This document shows positions 33,588 through 42,500 of a DNA stretch of 64,000 bases, piece after piece. Every line of letters starts with the position of its first letter. Within the stretch, counting starts at the first letter, position 1. The stretch comes from Microbacterium ulmi (lineage in GTDB: Bacteria > Actinomycetota > Actinomycetes > Actinomycetales > Microbacteriaceae). The position numbers were made by a program, and so were the translations under genes. A model generated the notes under the pieces. That model saw only the letters and a list, made by a program, of their open reading frames with translations, was not told the origin of the DNA and did no database searches. The DNA is taken from positions 1,942,146 to 2,006,145 of the forward strand of contig NZ_JAAOZF010000001.1 in NCBI RefSeq assembly GCF_011759705.1. The letters run 5' to 3'.

Positions 33588-36053
33588 GTGACGCTTTCCG
33601 CGCGGGAGCTGTACCGTCGTGCGCGCGCCGACCTCAACGCAGGTCGCAATGCCTCCGCGCGCCGGATGCTCGCGCGCGCCGCGGCGGCCACGGACGACGG
33701 CGATCTCCGCGCACGCATCGCGGGGTCGCTCGCGGCCGTCACGATCCGTCAGGGCGACCCCGCGGCGGCGGAGCGGATGTGCCGGGCGGCACTCGCGCTG
33801 CCGGGCCTGTCGCCGACCACAGCGGCGATGCTGCAGGGTCAGCTGGGGCTCCTGGCGCTCGAGCAGGGCGACCTCGATCAGGCCATGGCGTGGCTCGACA
33901 AGGGCATCGCAGGGATCGGCGACGAGGTCGAGCATCGCGCGCCGATGCTGCTCAACCGCAGCGTCGCGCACGCGCAGGCGGGCCGCCTGCCCGAGGCGCG
34001 CGCGGATCTGGAGCGCGCCGTGCCGGACTACGCGGCGACGGGGAACGCCGTCGAACGAGCCATGGCGGTCCACAACGCGGGCTACGTGGCCCTGCTCGAG
34101 GGAGACCTCGTCGCCGCTCTCGAGACGATGGGCGAGGCGCGCGACGTCCTCGCGTCGGCCTCCGCCGTCAACGCCGCGATCTGCGAGCGCGACCGTGCCG
34201 AGGTCTTCCGCGACGCGGGGCTCGCGAAGAACGCCGAGCAGAGCCTCACCCGCGTCACCCAGGTCTTCGCTGCACATCGCATGCGCCAGGCGCGCGGCGA
34301 GGCCGAGTTCCAGCTCGCGCGATCGCTGCTCACGCACGATCCCGAGGAGGCGGCGAAGGTCGCGGCGGTCGCGGCGCGGAGATTCCGTGCGATCGGCAGT
34401 GACGGATGGGCGCTGCGCGCCGACGGCCTCCGGCTGCGTGCGCTGCTCGCGGTCACCGCGGACGCACCCCGCTCCGCCCGCTCGGCGCCCGACGCCGGCG
34501 AGGTCGACGAGGTCGTCTCCGCGCTCGAGGCGCGGCACCTGCGCGCGGAGGCGTCGGCCCTGCGCCTCTCGCAGGAGCTGTGGCTCGCGAGTCATCGCGG
34601 ACGGTCCGGGCCGGCGCCGCGGCGCATCCGCGTGTCGCGGGACGCGCCCATCCAGGTGCGGCTGCTCGCCCACGAGGTGCGGGCGGCGCGCGCGGCCGCA
34701 CAGGGCGACGGCAGCGGGACGCGGCGCCACGCGGCGGCGGGGCTGGATGAGCTCGCGGGCTGGCAGGCGGCGTTCGGCAGCCTCGACCTCGCTACGGCGC
34801 TCATCGTCCACGGCAAGGGGCTCATCTTCGCGGGGCTGCAGTCGGCTGCACGATCGGGACGCGCCGATGTCGTCTTCGAGTGGTCGGAGCGCGCACGCCA
34901 CTTGAGCCAGCAGGTGGTCCCGCTGCGACCCCCTCCCGATGCCCGCCTCGCGGCCGACCTCGCAGCGCTGCGACAGCTGCGCTCCGAGAGCGGCGCCGAC
35001 TGGCTCTCGCAGCCGCGCGCCGCCGAGCTCAGCGAGCGGGTGCGGCGGCGCCAGTGGGCGGCGACGCGCGCGGCCGGCACCCGGGAGCGCATCTCGCTCG
35101 AGGCGCTGCGCGACGAGCTGCCCTCGGGCACCGCCTTCGTGACCTACATCTTCGACGGGACGGACTTCACGGCGGTCGTCGTCGTCGACGGAGCGGCGCA
35201 CGTCGTGCGCCTCGGCGGGTGGGCGCAGGTCCGGCCCGCGCTCGCGCGGCTGCGTGCAGACCTCGACGTCGCGGCATCCGTCCGCTCGGGGCCCCTCGCG
35301 AGCGTCATCCAGCGCACGCTCGACGAGTCGCTCGCAACCCTCTCATCGGTGCTTCTCGGGCCCGTGCTCGGCCGCATCGGAGACCGGCGCGTCGTGCTGA
35401 CGGTGCCCGGCATCCTGGGCGGCATCCCCTGGGCGATGTTCCCCGCCATGGTGGGCCGCGCGTTCACGATCGCGACGTCGGCGACGGAGTGGGTGACGGA
35501 TCGATCGCACGCGACCATGCCCGGCACCGGGTTCGTCGTCGGACCGCGGGTTCCGCGCGCGGGCGAGGAGGTCGCCCGCGCATCGTCGGCCTGGGCGGAG
35601 GCACACGTGCTCTCGGGCGAGCGCGCGACGATCGATGCGACGACCCGGCTCGCATCCGGCGTCGGCACTCTCCACATCGCGGCGCACGGACGGCACACGG
35701 TCGAGAATCCGCTCTTCTCGGGTCTCGAGCTCGCCGACGGCACCCTGTTCGGCTATGACATCGACCTCATGCCGGAGGTGCCGCAGACGGTCGTGCTGTC
35801 GGCATGCGAAGTCGGGCGGTCGTCGGTGCGCTGGGGCGAGGAGGCGATCGGGATGACGCGCATCTGGCTGCACGCCGGCTCGCGGTGCGTCATCGCATCG
35901 CCCGTCGTCGTCGCCGACGACGACGCCTGCGAGCTGCTCGCGGCCACGCATGAGGGCCTGGCGCGAGGAGACACCCCCGCCGACGCGCTCGCCGCCGCGG
36001 CGGAGCGCACGGGAGTCGTCGCGCCGTTCCAGGCGCACGGATCCGGATTCTGA
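33588..36053 (+). CDS. TPR-CHAT (caspase-like) protein
   Basis: An 821-residue protein. The N-terminal two thirds are helical TPR-like repeats (RMLARAAAATDDGDLRARIA, GQLGLLALEQGDLDQAMAWL, MAVHNAGYVALLEGDLVAAL). The C-terminal CHAT peptidase domain has the caspase-type dyad His700 (LHIAAHGRH) and Cys740 (VLSACEVG), with a proper 40-residue spacing. CHAT proteins are known as proteases switched on by partner complexes, for example in type III-E CRISPR. Here the partner is presumably within this cluster. The start is GTG 33588, with only a poorly spaced GGTGA ahead. It follows the S8 gene by 18 bases. Confidence 0.85.
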   Translation: MTLSARELYRRARADLNAGRNASARRMLARAAAATDDGDLRARIAGSLAAVTIRQGDPAAAERMCRAALALPGLSPTTAAMLQGQLGLLALEQGDLDQAMAWLDKGIAGIGDEVEHRAPMLLNRSVAHAQAGRLPEARADLERAVPDYAATGNAVERAMAVHNAGYVALLEGDLVAALETMGEARDVLASASAVNAAICERDRAEVFRDAGLAKNAEQSLTRVTQVFAAHRMRQARGEAEFQLARSLLTHDPEEAAKVAAVAARRFRAIGSDGWALRADGLRLRALLAVTADAPRSARSAPDAGEVDEVVSALEARHLRAEASALRLSQELWLASHRGRSGPAPRRIRVSRDAPIQVRLLAHEVRAARAAAQGDGSGTRRHAAAGLDELAGWQAAFGSLDLATALIVHGKGLIFAGLQSAARSGRADVVFEWSERARHLSQQVVPLRPPPDARLAADLAALRQLRSESGADWLSQPRAAELSERVRRRQWAATRAAGTRERISLEALRDELPSGTAFVTYIFDGTDFTAVVVVDGAAHVVRLGGWAQVRPALARLRADLDVAASVRSGPLASVIQRTLDESLATLSSVLLGPVLGRIGDRRVVLTVPGILGGIPWAMFPAMVGRAFTIATSATEWVTDRSHATMPGTGFVVGPRVPRAGEEVARASSAWAEAHVLSGERATIDATTRLASGVGTLHIAAHGRHTVENPLFSGLELADGTLFGYDIDLMPEVPQTVVLSACEVGRSSVRWGEEAIGMTRIWLHAGSRCVIASPVVVADDDACELLAATHEGLARGDTPADALAAAAERTGVVAPFQAHGSGF

Positions 36054-36090
36054 GAATTTCCCGCCGCCGATGTATCAGGGTCGCCCCATC
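36052..36090 (+). promoter_or_regulatory. Promoter-like 39-bp element, copy 2 (behind the CHAT gene)
   Basis: It starts inside the CHAT stop codon. It shares 29 of 39 bases with the element at 30706 without any gap (GAGAATTTC, 11 bases, GTATCA, six bases, CCCCATC). No gene on the plus strand follows in the next several hundred bases, so it may drive a non-coding transcript or one antisense to the LysR-like gene. Confidence 0.45.
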
Positions 36091-36447
36091 CTGCTCTGAC
36101 ACTGTGACGACGTCGGAGCGGCGAGGGCGTGGGGGCCCGATCCGCTTCCCGTCGGAGGCCGTTCCCACCACGCGACTCTGGGGAAACGCGGGAACGGCGG
36201 ACGTCGTCGAGCCGGAGGATGGCCGCGCTGCTCGGGTCAGGCGGCCTCCTCCGGCCACGGCGTGCGTGCGGATGCCGTGACCGCTGCGGTGCGACGAGGG
36301 CCGTGCGGAGCGACGAGGGCCGTGCGGAGCCGTGCGTTGTGCCGGGCCGGGTCGGGCTTCGCTGTGCCGCTGCGCTGTGCCGCTGCGCTGTGCCGGTGTG
36401 CCGTGCCCTGCTGTGCCGCTCCGGCCGGGCCGCTGAGGTCCGGCCGC
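36091..36447. other. Gene-poor stretch with short tandem repeats
   Basis: I see no supported gene. It contains two perfect tandem copies of a 19-bp unit (36291-36309, 36310-36328) and two perfect plus one partial copy of GCTGTGCCGCTGC (36361-36399). Near its end GCTGAG/CTCAGC (36432-36452) can form a small hairpin across the stop codon of the LysR-like gene. Confidence 0.5.
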
Positions 36448-37182
36448 TCAGCGCCGCGAGGAGTTCGCCGTGCGACCGCGGACGATCCCGACGAACGCCT
36501 CCACCGAGGCCGTCGTGCCGTGGGCGGGCCACGCGAGCGCGACGGTCGACGGGGCGGCCGCGCGCAGCGGACGGTACTCGGCATCCTTGCGGTGATGCAG
36601 CCGCGCGAGCGACATGGGCACGACGACGACGCCGACGCCCGCCGCGACCGTCGCGATGGCATCGCCCGTCGTCGTGGGAGCCTCGAAGGAGGGTGCGACG
36701 GTGCCGGGGATCAGGATGCCGAGCACGTCGTCGGCGGGCGTGACGAGCACTTCGCCCTCGAGATCGGCCGGGTCGAGCTCGTCGGCGGCCGTCAGGTGCG
36801 AGTCGGCCGGCACGACCACGACGGGCGCTTCGTCGTACAGCGGGATGACATGCAGGCCGGTCGTGTCGAGGGGAAGCCGCACGAGGGCCGCGTCGACCGA
36901 GCCGTCGAGGAGGGCTTCGCGCTGACGGGCCACCTCGAGCGGGACGAGCTCGAGAGCGGTGCGCGGCATCCGCTCGCGCCACACGTCGATCCACTTGCCC
37001 GGCGTCGCCCCCGGGATGGCGCCGAGCCGGAACGGGCCCGGCTGAGACGGCTCGGCGACGGGCGCAGCCTTCGGCGTGTTCCCGGATGCGCGCCGTTTCG
37101 CGGGCTTGCCGGTTGCGGGCCGTTTCGCGGCATCCCGCCCCCGTCCGCCCGTGCGCGCCCGCGACCCGCCGCCCTTCGCCAT
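36448..37182 (-). CDS. LysR-type substrate-binding domain protein without DNA-binding domain
   Basis: A 244-residue protein. The first 50 residues are a basic, disordered-looking tail rich in Lys, Arg, Gly and Pro (SRARTGGRGRDAAKRPATGK). The rest matches the LysR effector-binding fold: GPFRLGAIPGATPGKWIDVW, LVPLEVARQREALLDGSVDA, LHVIPLYDEAPVVVVPADSH and AAGVGVVVVPMSLARLHH. The usual N-terminal winged helix-turn-helix is absent. It may be a degraded regulator or a ligand-binding protein that acts with a partner. No good Shine-Dalgarno sequence is seen at ATG 37182. Confidence 0.72.
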   Translation of the reverse strand: MAKGGGSRARTGGRGRDAAKRPATGKPAKRRASGNTPKAAPVAEPSQPGPFRLGAIPGATPGKWIDVWRERMPRTALELVPLEVARQREALLDGSVDAALVRLPLDTTGLHVIPLYDEAPVVVVPADSHLTAADELDPADLEGEVLVTPADDVLGILIPGTVAPSFEAPTTTGDAIATVAAGVGVVVVPMSLARLHHRKDAEYRPLRAAAPSTVALAWPAHGTTASVEAFVGIVRGRTANSSRR

Positions 37183-37216
37183 GCATTCAGGCTATCGGGG
37201 GCGCTAGGGTTCGCTC

Positions 37217-37615
37217 ATGGTGGCGATCATCGCGACGGTCTTCGGGGCATTGGCGGCATTGCTGCACGTCTACATCTTCGTGATGGAGAGCGTGCAGTGG
37301 ACCCAGCCGCGGATCTGGAAGCGGTTCGGCGTCGAGGACCAGGCCGCCGCCGACACGACGAAGCCGATGGCGTACAACCAGGGCTTCTACAACCTCTTCC
37401 TCGCGGTGGGCGCGACGCTCGGCATCGTGCTGTTCTGGGCGGGCGATGCAGCGACCGTGGCGGATGTCGCGGGGCGGACGCTCGTGCTCTTCTGCCTCGG
37501 GTCGATGGTCGCGGCATCCCTCGTGCTGCTCTCGAGCGGATCGAAGTACCTGCGCGCCGCGCTCACTCAGGGCGCGCTCCCGCTCGTGGGGTTCGTGCTC
37601 TTCCTGTTCGCCTAG
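37217..37615 (+). CDS. DUF1304 family membrane protein
   Basis: A 132-residue protein with four hydrophobic segments: IIATVFGALAALLHVYIFVM, GFYNLFLAVGATLGIVLFWA, LVLFCLGSMVAASLVLLSS and GALPLVGFVLFLFA. The family signature WKRFGV plus MAYNQGFYNLFLA is clear. Function is unknown. It is divergent from the LysR-like gene by 34 bases. Confidence 0.85.
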   Translation: MVAIIATVFGALAALLHVYIFVMESVQWTQPRIWKRFGVEDQAAADTTKPMAYNQGFYNLFLAVGATLGIVLFWAGDAATVADVAGRTLVLFCLGSMVAASLVLLSSGSKYLRAALTQGALPLVGFVLFLFA

Positions 37616-37703
37616 CGAGGGGCGCCTGGCGCGCGCGACGGTGCTGCGAGCCCGAGCCCGAGCCGCAGGCTCTGTTGCGAGCCCATGAGCGGGGCGGCGG
37701 GAC

Positions 37704-38111
37704 CTATGCCGCGAGCCTGAGCCCGCGACGGTCGGTCGCGACCTGCTCGCCGTCGCCGATCGTCTCGTCGTCGCCGATGAGCGACCCGACCGCCACGCGC
37801 GCCTCGCGCCCGACCTGCGTGCGCACGCCGATCTTGGCGCCTGCGCCGATCGCGGCTCGCACGCCGATGTGCGCGTGCGCCTGGATGTCGGCATCCGGGC
37901 CGATCACGGCATCCGTCTCGACCCATACGCCGCGGCCGACGTGCGCGCCCGCGGCGATCTGCACGCCCGGCTCGACATACGCGCCCGCCTCGACGACGGC
38001 GCTCGGGTGGACCTTGGCCCCGTGCGCGACGAGGCCGCGTCCGTTGACGTGCTTGCGATAGCGCAGCGTCTCGCCCCGGTCGTTCTCGATGTCGACGTAG
38101 TTCTTGCCCAA
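37704..38111 (-). CDS. Left-handed beta-helix (hexapeptide repeat) protein
   Basis: A 135-residue protein built from isoleucine-patch hexapeptide repeats (HPSAVVEAGAYVEPGVQIAA, VGRGVWVETDAVIGPDADIQ, GVRAAIGAGAKIGVRTQVGR), the fold of acyltransferases and gamma-carbonic anhydrases. No acyl-CoA site or zinc-histidine cluster is obvious, so the activity is not assigned. I chose the TTG at 38111 because AGGAGG lies eight bases upstream; in-frame ATGs further up lack a ribosome-binding site. A GC-rich hairpin (38127-38143) sits directly before that AGGAGG. Confidence 0.7.
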   Translation of the reverse strand: MGKNYVDIENDRGETLRYRKHVNGRGLVAHGAKVHPSAVVEAGAYVEPGVQIAAGAHVGRGVWVETDAVIGPDADIQAHAHIGVRAAIGAGAKIGVRTQVGREARVAVGSLIGDDETIGDGEQVATDRRGLRLAA

Positions 38112-38253
38112 AGTGTTCGCCTCCTGCGGCCCCATGGGGGCCGGTAAGGAAACAACCACGGAGGGGGTCGATTCATTCCCGTGCACGGATCCCGCGGCAC
38201 CTCTCTCGGCCGTCGTGCGAGCGAGGGGAGAGACCCCGGGTTTGGGCGCGTGG

Positions 38254-38523
38254 TCAGCCGGCCTTGCGGCGGCGATCGGTCGTGTCGAACTGGTCGGGCG
38301 TGAGCCCCTCGAGGAAGTAGCCCGGGCTCGTGTCGAGGGCGTCGGCGATGCGGATGAGCGTGTGGATGCTCAGCATCGCTCGGCCGCTCTCGTAGCTGCG
38401 GATGTTCGACGAGTCGATGCCGGTGCGCGCCGCGAGCGCGTCGTGGGTCAGCGTGTAGCGTTTCCGTGCCTCGGCGATCCGCTCGCCGATGTGAGCGGCA
38501 GCGGCGGAGGGGACTCGGGGCAC
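38254..38523 (-). CDS. XRE-family HTH regulator
   Basis: A short 89-residue regulator. The helix-turn-helix spans residues about 12-70 (IGERIAEARKRYTLTHDALA, GIDSSNIRSYESGRAMLSIHTLIRIADAL), followed by the frequent SPGYFLEGL segment. No ligand-binding domain is attached. Targets are unknown; the hexapeptide protein gene 142 bases downstream is a candidate. Confidence 0.85.
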   Translation of the reverse strand: MPRVPSAAAAHIGERIAEARKRYTLTHDALAARTGIDSSNIRSYESGRAMLSIHTLIRIADALDTSPGYFLEGLTPDQFDTTDRRRKAG

Positions 38524-38624
38524 TCATCAAGGGTCACGGCTCCCGGTCGACCGTGCCAGGGCGCGGGCGACCGGGTACAAGTACCGAACCGGCGCAGATC
38601 GACCGGGCGGTCGTGGCGCAGCCG

Positions 38625-39398
38625 TCACCGCTGGCAGGCGGGGCACCAGAACACGATCCGCTCCTTCGTCGGATCGGCGCCGAGCGACCCGCCGAGGATG
38701 AGCGTGCCGCAACGCCGGCACGGGCGCCCCTCGCGGCGATAGACCCACGTCGTGCGGCCGGGGCGGGTGTCTCCCGTGAAGGTGCGGTCGATGCGGTCGC
38801 GGTTGGCGCGGATCATGCGCGCGCCAAGGTCGACGAGGGCCGCGGCATCCGTCTCGTCTGCCGGAGTCGTCGGCAGGATGCCGCGCACGAACAGGATCTC
38901 GTTGGCGTACTCGTTGCCGAAGCCGGCGACGTTGCGCTGATCCTGCAGGGCGACGTGAACCGGCCGCGGATCGAGGCCGAGGCGCCGCGCGGCCTCCGCC
39001 GCATCCCAGTCGGCGGAGAGCGGATCCGGGCCGAGGTATCCCACGAGCGCCGTCTCGTCACGCGTCGCGACGACCTCGAGCTCGGCGAGGTCGAAGCCGA
39101 CGGTCTCGGCATCCGGCACCCCGACGATCGCGCGGGCCTTGAAGACGGGCTTGCGCCAGCGCTCGCCCGGCGCGTAGACGTGCCACTCGCCCTCCATCTT
39201 GAGGTGCGAGTGCAGGGTGCGGTCGCCGATGCGGTGGAGCAGGTGCTTGCCGCGCGCGACGACGCCGTGCACCGTCTCACCGCGGAGGTCGATCGTCGAG
39301 AGCCGCGGGACGCGGAGGTCGAACCTCGTCACGGTCTTGCCCGCAAGGGCAGCATCGAGGCGGCCTGCCGTGCGATGGACGGTGTCGCCCTCAGGCAT
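38625..39398 (-). CDS. nei2: Endonuclease VIII-like DNA glycosylase (Nei2)
   Basis: It excises oxidised pyrimidines and nicks the abasic site. The 257-residue protein starts MPEGDTVHRTA, giving the catalytic Pro-Glu after Met removal. I chose ATG 39398 for that reason, with GGAG upstream. HLKMEGEWHVY, the helix-two-turn-helix region around DQRNVAGFGNEYANEILF, and a C-terminal zinc finger (CRRCG...CPAC) are all present. It stands beside the Lhr helicase gene on the same strand, a pairing common in actinobacteria. Confidence 0.9.
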   Translation of the reverse strand: MPEGDTVHRTAGRLDAALAGKTVTRFDLRVPRLSTIDLRGETVHGVVARGKHLLHRIGDRTLHSHLKMEGEWHVYAPGERWRKPVFKARAIVGVPDAETVGFDLAELEVVATRDETALVGYLGPDPLSADWDAAEAARRLGLDPRPVHVALQDQRNVAGFGNEYANEILFVRGILPTTPADETDAAALVDLGARMIRANRDRIDRTFTGDTRPGRTTWVYRREGRPCRRCGTLILGGSLGADPTKERIVFWCPACQR

Positions 39399-39558
39399 CC
39401 CGATCAGCTCCTCTCGCCGTGCATCACGATAGGCCTTCTGCCGTGATCGACGGCTCGCGCGAGGGCGGCGCGTGCGATGCATCGTCGGCGCATCCCTCTG
39501 TGCGGCCACCTAGGCCGCCGCGCTCAAGACCGGCACCTGCCGCTCCGGTTCGACGACG

Positions 39559-42500
39559 TCATCGACGCGCACCCTCGCGCAACGCATCGCCCGCCGTGAC
39601 CTTGCGCAGCGTCAGACCCCGCGGAGACTCGACGAATCCAGCATCCCGCAGCGAGCGGCCGACGCCCGTGCCGTAGACGAAGGCTCCGTTCACCTGCTCG
39701 ATCGTGAGCGTGTCGAGCCGCCTCGCGCGCGCCGTGTCGGCGAGGCTGCGGGCCGCAGCGGCGAGCTGCGCCTCGTCGCCCGTGAACGCGAGCGCCGACT
39801 TGCCGCCCCGCTCGAGATACAGCGCGAGCGCGCCGTCGACGAGCACCACGAGACCGCCCGCCTTGCGGCCGGGGCGATGGGTCACCCCCTCCAGCGCGGG
39901 CCAGGCGAGCGCGGCGCCGTACGGGTTGGCGGGATCGGTCGCGGCGAGCGTCACGGCCTTCAGGGGCGGCGGATCCGTGAGGCCCACGAACTCGCGCAGC
40001 CTGTCGACGGTGGGGGATGCCGCGAACTGCGCGCCGCCCAGCTTCTCGACGACATACCCTCGGCGGCAGTGCCCCGCCTCTTCGAACCCCGACAGGACCC
40101 GGTACGCCTGCGCGAAACCGCCGGGGAGCCCCTCGGACTGCACCGATCCGCGCGTCACGACCCCATACCGGTCGAGCAGGAGACTCGCGGCGGCGGTCGC
40201 CCGCAGCGTCGCGTCGGGCTCGGGAGCGGGCAGCAGCGACCACCGCCCGCCGATCGCAGGCGGGCGCGGAGGGACGGATGCCGCGACCGTCCGCACGGCC
40301 GCTCCCCGGTAGAGCCGTGCGCGCGGCGCCTTGCGCGCTGTGCGATGAGCCTGCGATCCGCCGCCGAGGAGCGTGCGCACCGGTGCGAACGTGTCGTTCG
40401 TCACCCGGCCCGCCCACGTCAGGCTCCACAGCGCCTCGACGACCGACTGCTCGTTCTCGGCGCCCGTCGCCAGCCGCAGCTGCGCCGCGAAGAACGCGCC
40501 GCCCGCGCCGAGCGCCGCGACCAGCTGCGCTTCGAGGGAGCCCGGCGCGACCTCGTCCTCGGGCGGCGCGAGCGTCAGAGGCGCGGCGTCGGCCGGATGC
40601 AGGGCGATCCAGCCGTCGCGCCCCGGGAGCGAGCCGTGGCCCGACCAGAGGATCTCGCCCGTCGCGGTGAGCTCGTCGAGCATCGCGGGGGCGTAGTCCG
40701 AGACGCGACTCGGCAGGATGAGCGACTCCCAGGCGCTCGCGGGAATGGGCACGCCCGCGAGCTGCTCGACCACGGAGGCCACGCCGTCGACGCCGTCGAG
40801 GGGCCGCTCGATGTGCTGCCACACGGGCAGGAACCGCGCGAACGCCTGCTGCGGGACGGGCTCCACGCTGCCGCGGATCGCGGCGAGGCTGCGCATCCGC
40901 AGCCGGCGAAGGACCTCCGTGTCGCACCACTCCGAGTCATCGGGGCCCGAAGCCGAGTCGGGCAGGAAGAAGCCGCTCGAGACGCGTCCCTGCGACTCGA
41001 GCCGCTGCAGCGTCAGCCGCGCGACGGCGACGCCGACGCCGAGACGCCGGGCGACGGCATCCGCCGCGAACGGCCCGTGCGTGCGCGCATGACGGGCGAC
41101 GAGATCGCCGAGCGGGTCGGCGACGGGCTCGAGGAACGCCGTCGGGATGCCGACGGGAAGTGCCGCGCCGAGTGCGTCTCGCAGGCGTCCCGCATCTTCG
41201 ATCGCCGCGAAGCGGGCGACGCCCGCGATCGTGACGGGGATGGCGCGTCGCGCATCGACGAGAGCCGCGAGATGAGCGGACGCCTCGGACTCGGACTCGG
41301 ACTCGAGCCGTTCCGCGACCTCTCCGACGTCGAGCGGGCCCAGCAGCCGCAGCAGATCCGCGACCCCCTCGACGCCCCGCGCCCTGCGCTCGGGATCGAG
41401 GCGCTGGACCTCGCGCTCGAACTGCGCCAGGACGAGCGGGTCGAGCAGCTCCCGCATCTCGACCTTGCCGAGCAGCTCGGACAGGAGCGCGGGGTCGACC
41501 GACAGGGCCGCGGCCCGGCGCTCGGCGAGCGGCGAGTCGCCCTCGTACATGAACGCGCCGACGTATCCGAACAGCAGGTCGCGCGCGAACGGCGACGGCT
41601 GCGAGGGTTCGGTCTCGACGAGCCGGATGCGGCGCTCGCCTATCGCGCGCGCGATGCGCAGGAGCGCCGGGACGTCGTACACGTCCTGGAGCACTTCGCG
41701 CAGCGTCTCGAGGATGATCGGGAACGTCGGATACCGCCGCGCCACCTCGAGCAGCTGCGCGGATCGCTGCCGCTGCTGCCACAGGGGACTGCGGCGCCCG
41801 GGGTTGAGGCGGGGCATGAGAAGGGCCCGCGCGGCGCACTCGCGGAACCGCGAGGCGAACAGGGCGGATCCGCCGACCTCGTCGGTCACGAGCTGGTCGA
41901 GCTCGTCGGGGTCGAAGACGAACAGTTCGGCCCCCGGCGGGTCGGCCGTGGCATCCGGGACCCGCGCGATGATCCCGTCGTCGCTCGCGACCGCCGATCC
42001 GTCGACGCCGAGACGCTCGCGGATGCGTGCGTTGACGGCCAGCGCCCACGGCGCGTGGACCTTCATGCCGTACGGGGAATGGAGGATGACGCGCCAGTCG
42101 CCCACCTCGTCGCGGCCCCGCTCGACCGTGAGCGTCTTGTCGGTGGGCAGGGTTCCCGTCGCCTCGCGCTGCTCGGCGAGATACGCGAGGAGGTTGATGC
42201 GGGCGTACTCGTCGAGCCCGGCATCCGTGAGCCGCGCCTCCGCCCTCTCGGGAGTCGCCGTCGACACCTCACGGGAGAACCTCCCGAGGGCCTCGCCGAG
42301 CTCGGCAGGCCGGCCGAGGCCGTCGCCGTGCCAGAACGGGACCTTGCCCGGCTGCCCGAAGGCGGGCAGCACGTTGACGCGGTCGTGCGTGATCTCCACG
42401 ATCCGCCAGCTCGTCGTGCCGAGCGTGAACACGTCGCCGACGCGCGACTCGTAGACCATCTCCTCGTCGAGCTCGCCGACCCGCGCGTTCTGCGACTCGC

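Noticed and set aside
33588..36053. Type III-E CRISPR (Craspase-like) TPR-CHAT
   Set aside because: No Cas7-11-like effector, array or other cas gene is nearby; the CHAT protein keeps different company here.
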